A stretch of 64,000 nucleotides of DNA from Taibaiella lutea (GTDB lineage: Bacteria; Bacteroidota; Bacteroidia; Chitinophagales; Chitinophagaceae): the NCBI RefSeq assembly GCF_008629695.1, contig NZ_VWSH01000001.1, positions 275,990-339,989 of the forward strand, in the 5' to 3' direction. The translations under genes and the position numbers were made by a program. The first letter of the stretch is position 1. Each line of letters starts with the position of its first letter. This document shows, in pieces, positions 55,011 through 63,272 of this stretch. The notes beneath the pieces are model-generated. The model was not told the DNA's origin. It did no database searches and saw only the letters and a list, made by a program, of their open reading frames with translations.

Positions 55011-56981
55011 ATGCAGTCAGATTGGTGTTTCGGGCGCAATCTCTTTGCGTTCCTTTTCCTTTTGATAATTACCGGCTGTGGTAATCCTAAAGGAAACAAA
55101 TCACAATGCATTACCGAATACAAAAAAATATCTACACAACAGGTGGTAACATTGAAAGATGTTTACAAAACCATGCGATTATATGATTCCATAGACGAAG
55201 CCTGCCATAGTAATATTGCTCAACCTGTTATTAATGATTTGTTTACCGTTGTTTATTCCTACCAAACTTATGATACGGTCATCATACCCTTCCTCAATAA
55301 GATAGCAGAAGAAAAAAACATTTCCGTTCAGGACAGGAGCATTGCTTTATTGCGCATCACTACGTATTATCTGTATGGCCTGCAGGACAAAGAAAAAGCG
55401 GTTCCTTATCTTGAAAGAGCTACGAGGTACTTTCCGGAAATGAATGATTCTGTTAAGAAAGTATATTATTCCATTAATGGCGAACTAAGCGTTGAACAAT
55501 CCAACCTGAAAGAAGCGGCAAGGTATTACCTTAAAGCTATAGAAATTGCAGAAAAACAAAAAGACAGTTCTGCCTTGATGTCCAATTTATCCAACTATTC
55601 TACGGTGTATTCCAGAATGCGTGAATACAAAAAAGCGGCTGAGATAAAGAAAGAAGTGCTAAAGTACTTCCTTAATAAAAAGGATTACAATAACCTGATC
55701 TATGGTTACATTGGCGTAGGAACAGAATACGGGCTCCTGAGAGATTATGATTCGGCCATACATTATTTCTTACTGGGCATTGATCTGGTTGAAAACAAAG
55801 GCGTCGTAAATCCTAACATAGCTTTCTCCTTATACACTAATATCGGAGGCATCAATCTCGGCCTTTCAAGATATGATAGTGCAGCCTATTATTACAGCAA
55901 AGCAAAAGAACAACTGGCGGCGCTTAAGAATGAAGATCATGAAAGATTTTACATTATGTCTTCTGCCCCTGCATTTGCTAAAGTAAGATCTGTGGAACCC
56001 GAACTGAAAATCATAAAGGGTTATCTGGATGAGTATAGTAAAAACAACGATTACCAAGGGCTAAGTAATGTGAATTATGCGCTTTATCATATTTACTTCA
56101 TGCAGGATGACTATCATCAATCTTTAAGGCATTTTATAACCTACGATTCGCTGAAGAGCCTGATAGCAGATGAAGAGAACCAACAGTACGTTGCTGAAAT
56201 GGATGCCAAATATGAAACCCAGAAAAAGCAACTGAAGATTGAAGTGCAGCAAAGGGAAATAAAAAAACAAAGGGCAATCACGGGTCTGTTAATTGCCGTA
56301 TTGCTTGTATTGGCATTGTCAACTGCATTATTTTTCGCACGCCAGAAATTGAAACGCAATAAGAGAGAAGCCGATCTGCAACAACAATTTACCCGCAAGC
56401 TAATGGAAAATACAGAAGAGGAACGTATCCGTATTGCCCGCGATCTGCATGATGGCGTAAGCCAGGAACTGATGATTTTAAAAAATCAGATGCCTAATGA
56501 AAACCAGGCACACAAACAAAGAATTGACGCAATTATTAATGAAATCAGGCTTATATCGCGCGACCTGCATCCGGTTATGCTGGAAAAAATAGGCTTGAAG
56601 GCAAGTGTGGAACATATCTGCAATCAATTAATGGAGGCCAATATGATCTTCATTTCTTCTGAAATAGATTACAATAACAGCCTTGATAAAAACGGCGAAC
56701 TGCAAATGTTCAGAATGATTCAGGAAGCACTGAATAACATTATCAAATATTCGCAGGCACAAGCTGCCAAAGTAACCATCAATGAAAATGCCAAATACGT
56801 AGTTGCAGAAATTATAGATAATGGAAATGGCTTTGACGTGGAAGCGGCCATGAACAGTAAAAATTCTTTTGGGTTATTAAATCTGAAAGAAAGAAGTAAA
56901 GCATTAAATGGCAAAACCAGCATTTCATCTTCTACTTCAGGAACCAAAATCAAAATCGAAATACCAAAAATTAATGGTTAA
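55011..56981 (+). CDS. TPR-sensor histidine kinase (NarL type)
   Basis: 656 residues. Lipoprotein-like signal (LLIITGC), TPR repeats (about 90-400), membrane segment (about 418-440), then HisKA_3 with acceptor His480 (IARDLHDGVSQEL) and HATPase (about 555-655, DNGNGFDVEAA). The response regulator starts inside its last codons (8-nt overlap), so the pair is translationally coupled. TPRs outside the membrane probably sense or bind envelope components. Signal unknown. Confidence 0.93.
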   Translation: MQSDWCFGRNLFAFLFLLIITGCGNPKGNKSQCITEYKKISTQQVVTLKDVYKTMRLYDSIDEACHSNIAQPVINDLFTVVYSYQTYDTVIIPFLNKIAEEKNISVQDRSIALLRITTYYLYGLQDKEKAVPYLERATRYFPEMNDSVKKVYYSINGELSVEQSNLKEAARYYLKAIEIAEKQKDSSALMSNLSNYSTVYSRMREYKKAAEIKKEVLKYFLNKKDYNNLIYGYIGVGTEYGLLRDYDSAIHYFLLGIDLVENKGVVNPNIAFSLYTNIGGINLGLSRYDSAAYYYSKAKEQLAALKNEDHERFYIMSSAPAFAKVRSVEPELKIIKGYLDEYSKNNDYQGLSNVNYALYHIYFMQDDYHQSLRHFITYDSLKSLIADEENQQYVAEMDAKYETQKKQLKIEVQQREIKKQRAITGLLIAVLLVLALSTALFFARQKLKRNKREADLQQQFTRKLMENTEEERIRIARDLHDGVSQELMILKNQMPNENQAHKQRIDAIINEIRLISRDLHPVMLEKIGLKASVEHICNQLMEANMIFISSEIDYNNSLDKNGELQMFRMIQEALNNIIKYSQAQAAKVTINENAKYVVAEIIDNGNGFDVEAAMNSKNSFGLLNLKERSKALNGKTSISSSTSGTKIKIEIPKING

Positions 56982-57597
56982 AATCATAATTGCCGACGAT
57001 CATCCTGTGGTGTTATTCGGCACAAAATCTTTTCTGGAACAAAAGGGCTTTGAGGTAATAATGGCTTGTGAAAATGGCCTGGAAGCTTATAATCAAATCA
57101 TTACCAAAAAACCTGATATCGCTTTACTCGACATGAGCATGCCGGGCCTTAGCGGAATAGACATTTTAGCAAAATTAAAAACCAATAACTATGTTGTCAA
57201 GTGTGTATTATTGACCATGCACAATGATGTCTCTTTGTTTAACAGAGCAAGAGAACTGGATGTAAAAGGTTACCTGTTAAAAGACTTTGCGCTGGAGGAG
57301 TTAGAAAAATGCATTCTTGAAGTCATGAAAGGCAATACTTACTTCTCTACACACTTAAACCAAAAACTAACTATTCAGCATAACGATGATGAAAATCCGA
57401 ATTTACAGGATCTGACTTTTGCTGAACGCAAAATACTTGAATTGGTTGCCGAGCAGAAGTCAACTAAAGAAATAGCAGCACTCCTTTTCATTTCAGAAAA
57501 AACGGTGGAAACACATCGCAGCCATATAATCAAAAAACTAAATATACCGCAAACTAAAAATGCCTTATTAATCTGGGCAATGAAGACAAAAAAATAA
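56974..57597 (+). CDS. NarL/LuxR-type response regulator
   Basis: 207 residues from ATG 56974 (MVKIIIADDHPVVLFG); upstream start would add 22 odd residues. Receiver with acceptor Asp53 (ALLDMSMPG) and Lys at about 104, then GerE HTH (about 145-200, LTFAERKILELVAEQKSTKEIAALLFISEKTVETHRSHI). Overlaps the kinase stop by 8 bp. DNA target unknown. Confidence 0.95.
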   Translation: MVKIIIADDHPVVLFGTKSFLEQKGFEVIMACENGLEAYNQIITKKPDIALLDMSMPGLSGIDILAKLKTNNYVVKCVLLTMHNDVSLFNRARELDVKGYLLKDFALEELEKCILEVMKGNTYFSTHLNQKLTIQHNDDENPNLQDLTFAERKILELVAEQKSTKEIAALLFISEKTVETHRSHIIKKLNIPQTKNALLIWAMKTKK

Positions 57598-57999
57598 AAA
57601 CTTTGCTGAATTTCTGCTGAAAATAAAAAAGCCTCCCTTAGAAAAGGGAAGCCATTTAAACCAAACACCAAAATTATGGCACCAATACTTACATTAGTAC
57701 AATAATCGTGCCAAACATTTGAAAAAGAGTGAGTTAGAAAAAAGTATGCATCAAACAAGTTAAAATAAATAAGATTTGTATCAATTTTAACTATCAAAAT
57801 GTTCTAATAAATAATGCCTTATAATTTGTAGAAAATATTAATTGAAAAACAAAAAATGTTAAATTATGCATAATTTAATCAAATATTTACTTTTGCAATA
57901 AATTAATTTGTATTTTCAAAAGTTACACAAGGGCCTAAAAAAAGGAAAGGACATTATTTATTTTAAATAATGCCCTTTCCTTTCGGGAAAACAGATTTA
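57598..57999. other. 402-bp intergenic region with terminators
   Basis: Contains an imperfect hairpin GCCTCCCTT/AAGGGAAGCC near 57630-57652, just after the response regulator, then A/T-rich sequence, then the convergent terminator at 57941. No gene seen. Confidence 0.5.
57941..57983. terminator. Terminator of the OsmC gene
   Basis: 20-bp stem with one mismatch (57941-57960 with 57964-57983), flanked by A/T runs. Confidence 0.82.
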
Positions 58000-58410
58000 T
58001 TAATTCAAACTGGAATCAACAGATATTTCAGTGTTCAATAACTTCGATATCGGGCAATTCTTTTCAGCATGTGCCACCAATTCATCAAATTTGCTTTGTT
58101 CTAAACCATCCACTTTTGCGTGAACCGTTAAATGTGACTTGGTAACAGAGCCATTTTCAAAAGTAACTTCACAGGAAGTTTCCAAAGATTCGGGCGTAAA
58201 GCCTGCTTCACCGATATTTGCAGAAAGCTGCATGGTAAAACAGCCCGCATGTGCAGCGGCAATTAATTCCTCAGGGTTTGTACCTACCCCGTCCGCAAAA
58301 CGTGTTTTAAATGAATATTGAGCATTGTTAAGAACTGTACTTTGTGTACTGATGGAACCTTTACCTTCCATAATGGTGCCGTTCCATACGGCTGATGCTT
58401 TACGTTTCAT
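58000..58410 (-). CDS. OsmC-family peroxiredoxin-like protein
   Basis: 136 residues. Catalytic cysteines Cys57 (AAHAGCFTMQLS) and Cys119 (CPISKLLN), the OsmC/Ohr peroxide-reducing pair. The sequence form (GTNPEELIAAAHAGC) fits the OsmC subtype. Reduces organic hydroperoxides; regulation not visible. Confidence 0.93.
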   Translation of the reverse strand: MKRKASAVWNGTIMEGKGSISTQSTVLNNAQYSFKTRFADGVGTNPEELIAAAHAGCFTMQLSANIGEAGFTPESLETSCEVTFENGSVTKSHLTVHAKVDGLEQSKFDELVAHAEKNCPISKLLNTEISVDSSLN

Positions 58411-58543
58411 TGTTTTCTAAGTTTTTAATGTTTGATAGTGAAATGGATAGTTGCTGTTAACATTAACTATCTGATTGTTCTGTAAATTTAAGCTAACAAA
58501 AAAGCAATTCACCGGAAATGTTTAATAATAACAATTCCGAAAT

Positions 58544-58963
58544 CTATTCTACATATTTTCTGTCGCGCGGCAAAGGGATTTCCAAAGTCGGCTCCTGCTC
58601 ATTAAAATAAGCTTTGATTTCTTCTACAGTCTGAAGGCTTGCGCTGATTTCCTCGGGCTTATTTTTATAAATAACAAAAAATTGGTAAGTCCAGTTATTA
58701 TTGCCTTGTTCTTTCAATAATGCAAAAACATTGGCACTTTCATAGATTTTAAACAGATGAAGCTCGTCAAAATCATAATCTTTAATTAATTTTAAAAGAA
58801 CGTTCCGGCTTAGCTTGATCACATCGCTTGAAGAGCGCACAATATCCATAGCATGATACCGCTCAAGCCATAAGTCATAAAAATGGTCAACCCAATTTTC
58901 ATTCTCAATGTTATTAGTCAAATCTTTATAAATTAGCTTTTCTATCTCTTTGTTCAATAACAT
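58544..58963 (-). CDS. Unknown small cytosolic protein
   Basis: 139 residues, no signal peptide. Helical N-terminus (NKEIEKLIYKDLTNN, HFYDLWLERYHAMDI) and mixed C-terminus (FALLKEQGNNNWTYQFFVIYKNKPEEI). No family recognised. Confidence 0.55.
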   Translation of the reverse strand: MLLNKEIEKLIYKDLTNNIENENWVDHFYDLWLERYHAMDIVRSSSDVIKLSRNVLLKLIKDYDFDELHLFKIYESANVFALLKEQGNNNWTYQFFVIYKNKPEEISASLQTVEEIKAYFNEQEPTLEIPLPRDRKYVE

Positions 58964-59074
58964 GGCCTTTGATTTTAGTTACTGATTAATCAACAAAAGG
59001 AATAAGGAAATGTTGGACATTACTATATACAAAATCCTGCTTAAACATTCAAACGATGTGGAAAATTAAATTTC

Positions 59075-59104
59075 TTTGCTTTTTGCGCAAGAAATATATA
59101 TTTG
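59075..59104 (+). promoter_or_regulatory. Promoter of the histone-like gene
   Basis: -33 TTTG (59075-59078) and -7 TATATTTG (59097-59104), 18 bp apart, 18 bp before the ATG at 59123; a full Bacteroidota match. Confidence 0.75.
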
Positions 59105-59122
59105 CAACACAAAAACAATACA

Positions 59123-59308
59123 ATGGAAAAATTTAATCAACTAAAAGAGCTTCTTGCTACAATCGAAGCAGATGCTGACAAATTTTACAACAAAGGAAGC
59201 AAAGCTGCCGGAACACGTGTTCGTGGTGGTATGCAGGAAATCAAAGCTTTGGCTCAGGAAATCCGCAACGAAGTAACTGCTCTTAAAAACAAAGAAACAG
59301 AAGCTTAA
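59123..59308 (+). CDS. Histone H1-like small DNA-binding protein
   Basis: 61 residues from ATG 59123 (MEKFNQLKELLATIEADADKF...). Reads like the Bacteroidota histone H1/Hc1-type protein: GSKAAGTRVRGGMQEIKALAQEIRNEVTALK. Predicted helical, basic centre. Probably abundant and nucleoid-associated; has a full promoter and a clear terminator. Confidence 0.85.
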   Translation: MEKFNQLKELLATIEADADKFYNKGSKAAGTRVRGGMQEIKALAQEIRNEVTALKNKETEA

Positions 59309-59330
59309 TTTAGTCTGCAACCTTTAATTA

Positions 59331-59364
59331 AAAAACCCGCACCTCCTTGAGATTGCGGGTTTTT
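59331..59364. terminator. Terminator of the histone-like gene
   Basis: 11-bp stem AAAAACCCGCA/TGCGGGTTTTT (59331-59341 with 59354-59364), T-run after; also serves the convergent gene at 59380. Confidence 0.88.
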
Positions 59365-59379
59365 ATTTTTAATCCGGTT

Positions 59380-61581
59380 TTACAACAATAGTAATCCCAC
59401 TTGTCTTAACTCATCCATTTCCGGGCTTTGAAAAAATGAATCAAAGTCACCTATTGATTTTTCTTCAAAATCTTTTTTCAAGTCAGACAAAGTGAAACTT
59501 GAAGCATTATCAGGTTTCAATCTCGATAACCACGAAGCCATCCATTCAGCTTCCGGCACATCCATCCTGATTTTCACTTCTTCTCTTTTATTAATAATGA
59601 TAATTTGTGAAGTAGTAAAACTGCGTCCTTTTTTATTACGTTGTTGAACATCTACGCTGGCCGCAGCACCCATCCATATAACTTTTGCCGAAGGCTTCCC
59701 TACTCTTTCTGGGTCGTTACTCAAAGCAAGCTCAATGTAATCAGGGCTGACTTTTGTTTGCGGCACTTTAAAGTCAAACCAATCCTGCAACGGAAAATCG
59801 AAACAGATACCGTGCATATAATTAAACAATGATTTCTTCAATCCTGCACTGAATTTATCATGATTCGCTGCAGGATCTGTATGTTCCAAATCATTATTGG
59901 CAAACGTTCCCGTTATTTCAGAAACACGCTTTACTTTAAACTTATCAGGATTCATGCCGACAGGGCTATGTGCCGTCATGGCAAACTGATGCCAGAAGCC
60001 GCTTTGTACTACGCCGGTTTCAAATAACTGACGCACTACTTCCAAAGCATCGATTGTTTCCTGCGCTGACTGCGTCGGAAAGCCGTACATCAGGTAAGCG
60101 TGTACCATAATACCCGCTTCTGTGAAATGAGCTGCTACACGCGCCACTTGTTCTACCGTAACACCTTTATCAATTAACTTCAATAAGCGGTCGGAAGCCA
60201 CTTCCAAACCACCGGAAATGGCAATACAGCCCGAAGCTGCAAGCAATTGACACAAATCGCGCGTAAAGCTCTTCTCAAAACGGATATTGGTCCACCAGAC
60301 AACCGTCAGCTTCCGGCGCAAAATTTCCAGGGCAACTTCGCGCATTAATGCGGGCGGAGCCGCTTCATCCACAAAATGAAACCCCGATTGGCCCGTCTGC
60401 TGCATGATGGTTTCCATGCGGTCCACCAATACATTTGCGGTTGTTGCTTCGTAGGTTTTTATATAATCAAGGGAAATATCGCAAAAAGTACATTTACCCC
60501 AATAACAACCATGCGCCAGCGTCAATTTGTTCCATCGACCGTCACTCCAGAGACGATGCATCGGGTTGGCAATTTCAATAACCGACAAATATTTGTCTAA
60601 AAGTAAATCGGAATAATCAGGCGTGCCGACATCCTTTTGCTTATAGTCAGGCTGAATGGAACCATTATGATATACAACTTCGCCTTGTTCTAAAAGAAAA
60701 GTACGCTTTAGTAATTCCACCGGCCTTTTGCCTGAAAGAAATTCCAGCAAATGTAAAATGGGTACTTCGCCATCATCCAGTGTAATAAAATCTATAAAAT
60801 CAAAAACACGCACATCTGAAACAGAACGCAATTCGGTATTGGCATAGCCGCCACCTAAGCAAACTTTAATTTCAGGATGGTGCTTCTTTATCCATTGCCC
60901 GCATTTGAAGGCGCTATACAAATTACCCGGGAATGGCGCTGAAATAGCAACTAACGTTGGCTTCTGTGCTTTTATTTTTTCAGCTAAAATTTTAAGGTGA
61001 ATGGTATCAATAAAAGTATCAGGCTGTGTCAAAGCCTTATGAAGCTCATCAAATGAAGTGGCGGAACGTCCTAATCGCTCAGCATAGCGGCTAAAACCGA
61101 AATGAGGGTCAACTACTTCTACAATAAGATCTGAAATATCTTCAAGATAAAGTGTTGCTAAATGCCTTGCTTTATCCCTGATGCCCATAGTCCCGAACGC
61201 CCATTCCAGATCAGCCATTTGATCAAAGCGCGAAGCTTCGGGCAAATAATTACCGTTACAAATAAGGTGTGCTAAAGTGGGATGTTCATTTTGTAAAAAA
61301 GCAATAACCGGTTCAATAGTATTTATATAGTCATCTTTCAGGTTGCAAATGCGCTTTGTATTTGCAGAAAGTTTAGCTCCTGAATTTAAAACTTTATCAA
61401 ACAAAGCTTCCATCCCGGGCTTGCTAAACAAAGCCAGGATGACTTCCATTCCCATATCAGCCTGAAAAGCCGGAATATGCCGCGTATTCAAAAAACCTTT
61501 CAAATAAGCGGTGGCAGGATAAGGCGTGTTAAGCTGTGTAAAAGGAGGTGTAAGAAGAAAAACTTTCTGATTCAAAACCAT
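59380..61581 (-). CDS. B12-binding-type radical SAM protein
   Basis: 733 residues. N-terminal B12-binding-like domain (about 195-285, LVAISAPFPGNLYSAFKCGQWIKKHHPEIKV..GGGY); the usual DxHxxG cobalamin His motif is not seen. Radical SAM cluster Cys359, Cys364, Cys367 (HGCYWGKCTFCDI), so spacing is CX4CX2C, not CX3CX2C. C-terminal part about 530-733 has no recognised domain. Likely a [4Fe-4S]/SAM methylase or rearrangement enzyme; substrate unknown. Single gene. Confidence 0.9.
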   Translation of the reverse strand: MVLNQKVFLLTPPFTQLNTPYPATAYLKGFLNTRHIPAFQADMGMEVILALFSKPGMEALFDKVLNSGAKLSANTKRICNLKDDYINTIEPVIAFLQNEHPTLAHLICNGNYLPEASRFDQMADLEWAFGTMGIRDKARHLATLYLEDISDLIVEVVDPHFGFSRYAERLGRSATSFDELHKALTQPDTFIDTIHLKILAEKIKAQKPTLVAISAPFPGNLYSAFKCGQWIKKHHPEIKVCLGGGYANTELRSVSDVRVFDFIDFITLDDGEVPILHLLEFLSGKRPVELLKRTFLLEQGEVVYHNGSIQPDYKQKDVGTPDYSDLLLDKYLSVIEIANPMHRLWSDGRWNKLTLAHGCYWGKCTFCDISLDYIKTYEATTANVLVDRMETIMQQTGQSGFHFVDEAAPPALMREVALEILRRKLTVVWWTNIRFEKSFTRDLCQLLAASGCIAISGGLEVASDRLLKLIDKGVTVEQVARVAAHFTEAGIMVHAYLMYGFPTQSAQETIDALEVVRQLFETGVVQSGFWHQFAMTAHSPVGMNPDKFKVKRVSEITGTFANNDLEHTDPAANHDKFSAGLKKSLFNYMHGICFDFPLQDWFDFKVPQTKVSPDYIELALSNDPERVGKPSAKVIWMGAAASVDVQQRNKKGRSFTTSQIIIINKREEVKIRMDVPEAEWMASWLSRLKPDNASSFTLSDLKKDFEEKSIGDFDSFFQSPEMDELRQVGLLLL

Positions 61582-61597
61582 GCTGATTAATGATTTG

Positions 61598-61605
61598 CAA
61601 AGGTA
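61598..61605 (-). promoter_or_regulatory. -7 element of the radical SAM gene
   Basis: TACCTTTG on the minus strand, 17 bp before the ATG at 61581. Confidence 0.55.
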
Positions 61606-61757
61606 TGAATTAGTTTATAGCCAAAATAGGTGATCAGAAATGCAAAACAGAAAGAGACATCAACTAAAAATGTCGCGTGGGGAGTTGTCAACTTGTTGAA
61701 GTCGATAACTCTTGTCTACCAAGTCGAAAATTATTTTTATTAAATTTTCAATATTTT

Positions 61758-61787
61758 TTGAAAATTCGGAATTTACATTTATCTTTG
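61758..61787 (+). promoter_or_regulatory. Promoter of the small membrane protein pair
   Basis: TTG (61758-61760) and TATCTTTG (61780-61787), 19 bp apart; the ATG follows 54 bp later. Confidence 0.65.
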
Positions 61788-61841
61788 TGCAAGCAAAGGC
61801 AAGGAAGGAGAAAGAAAAGCGGCAAAGAAAAACTACATGCC

Positions 61842-62189
61842 ATGAACAACAACATTATTGCATACATCGCTTACATCAGCATTACACTTTATATTATTAT
61901 ATGGGTAGGCAAAATGTTTCATAGCAATGGCCATGTATTCATCCTGAAATTATTTAAAGGTGAAGTCGAAGCAACAGATACTATGAACAATATTCTGCTG
62001 ATAGCTTATTACCTTTTTAATATCGGCTATGCTTTTTTACAATTAAAAATGTGGGAACAGATAATTTCCTTACCGCAGCTCATTGCTTCCTTGTCGGAAC
62101 AAATAGGCATCCTGATATTGATACTTGCCGTCACACATTACTTTAACATGCTCCTTATCTACATTCTTTCTAAAAAACAACATTCTTAA
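61842..62189 (+). CDS. Small membrane protein, paralogue 1
   Basis: 115 residues from ATG 61842 (MNNNIIAYIAYI); longer frames upstream cross the promoter. Three predicted membrane segments (about 5-22, 45-65, 82-105). Aligns with the next gene product: LYIIIWVGKMFHSNGHVFI.KLFKGE..ATDTMNNILLIAYYLFNIGYAF against the matching block there. Family not recognised. Confidence 0.65.
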   Translation: MNNNIIAYIAYISITLYIIIWVGKMFHSNGHVFILKLFKGEVEATDTMNNILLIAYYLFNIGYAFLQLKMWEQIISLPQLIASLSEQIGILILILAVTHYFNMLLIYILSKKQHS

Positions 62190-62207
62190 TCTTAAAATTT
62201 CAAAATC

Positions 62208-62627
62208 ATGAACAACGAAACCGCAAAATTGATAGCGCATAACATGGTAATAGCTTATTGCATTTATTTACCCATAGCACTGGGGCTTACATGGTATGTG
62301 GCACGAAGCCTTTTTAAGAACAGTATTGTTTTTATGAAAGATATATTTAACGGCAGGGAAGAAATAGCCATAGCAACTAATACGCTTTTCAGGATTGGAT
62401 TTTATTTACTCAATATTGGCTTTGCTTTATACATTTTAAAAATCGGACAGGAACTTCTGAACATGCAGCAAACCATAGAAACGCTCAGCTTTAAAATAGG
62501 AGGCTTCAGTATTTACTTAGGTATCATGTTATTTTTAAATCTCTATTTATTTTTCAGAGGTAAAAGAGTAGCAAAACAAAAAAGGATGGAACATGAAATG
62601 CTGAGAGGGAATCCTGGCATCCAATAA
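62208..62627 (+). CDS. Small membrane protein, paralogue 2
   Basis: 139 residues, three predicted membrane segments, basic C-terminal tail (KRVAKQKRMEHEMLRG). Shares the block F..N...F..D.FNG.EEIAIATNTLFRIGFYLLNIGFAL..LK with the preceding protein, so the two arose by duplication and probably form a heteromer. 18 bp after paralogue 1. Function unknown. Confidence 0.7.
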   Translation: MNNETAKLIAHNMVIAYCIYLPIALGLTWYVARSLFKNSIVFMKDIFNGREEIAIATNTLFRIGFYLLNIGFALYILKIGQELLNMQQTIETLSFKIGGFSIYLGIMLFLNLYLFFRGKRVAKQKRMEHEMLRGNPGIQ

Positions 62628-62659
62628 TACACCCCTTCCTGTTATCATGAAAACCAAAG

Positions 62660-62679
62660 CCCGTTGATATTTCAACGGG
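62660..62679 (+). terminator. Terminator after the membrane protein pair
   Basis: CCCGTTGA (62660-62667) pairs with TCAACGGG (62672-62679), then TTCTTTTCTTT. Confidence 0.75.
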
Positions 62680-62801
62680 TTCTTTTCTTTATACCATAGC
62701 TTTTGACAATAGCTTCATTACATATAATCTTAACCTGGTTTATTGCCGGCGGCCGGAATTGAAGGTAATTTTGCTTTTATAAAAGTCCTAAGGAGGATAA
62801 A

Positions 62802-63176
62802 ATGAATAAAATACAAATTATGATTCTGGGTAAAAACGAAATGGATATTACCCCGATTGCCCAACAATTACAAAGTACGGACGAATGGCAGATTCATGTA
62901 ATGACAGATAAAGAAGATGCTGTAAATCTTTACCAAAGCAACACGCAGGATGTCGTAATCTTCACACAGGCGTTGGAAGAAGAAATTAAAAAGGGACTGG
63001 AGAAAATTTTTAAATTTCAATCCGAAGATGTCATTATATTCTCCGATACAAATGAAGAAGATATCTGGAATAAAGTCAACGAAGCATTACATCAATTGGC
63101 TGACAGTAAAAGACCTGAATATTCTTTCGTGTACGATGCTTTGAAACATGCAAGATTCAATATCAACCTTAATTAA
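62802..63176 (+). CDS. Degenerate receiver-like small protein
   Basis: 124 residues. Alternating hydrophobic strands (IQIMILGKN, DVVIFTQ, DVIIFSD) and helices look like a receiver fold, but there is no clear acidic pocket, no acceptor Asp at the strand-3 end (QDVVIFTQ) and no conserved Lys. A strong AAGGAGG Shine-Dalgarno precedes the ATG, unusual for this phylum. Might be a fold relic or a regulator without phosphotransfer. Confidence 0.55.
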   Translation: MNKIQIMILGKNEMDITPIAQQLQSTDEWQIHVMTDKEDAVNLYQSNTQDVVIFTQALEEEIKKGLEKIFKFQSEDVIIFSDTNEEDIWNKVNEALHQLADSKRPEYSFVYDALKHARFNINLN

Positions 63177-63272
63177 AAAGCTGAAAAGCGGACGGAACCC
63201 TAAAAAGGAGCGTCGCAACAGTAGCTCCATTTATGAAAGAACCTCTGTAACAAAATAAAAAAACAAATAACA

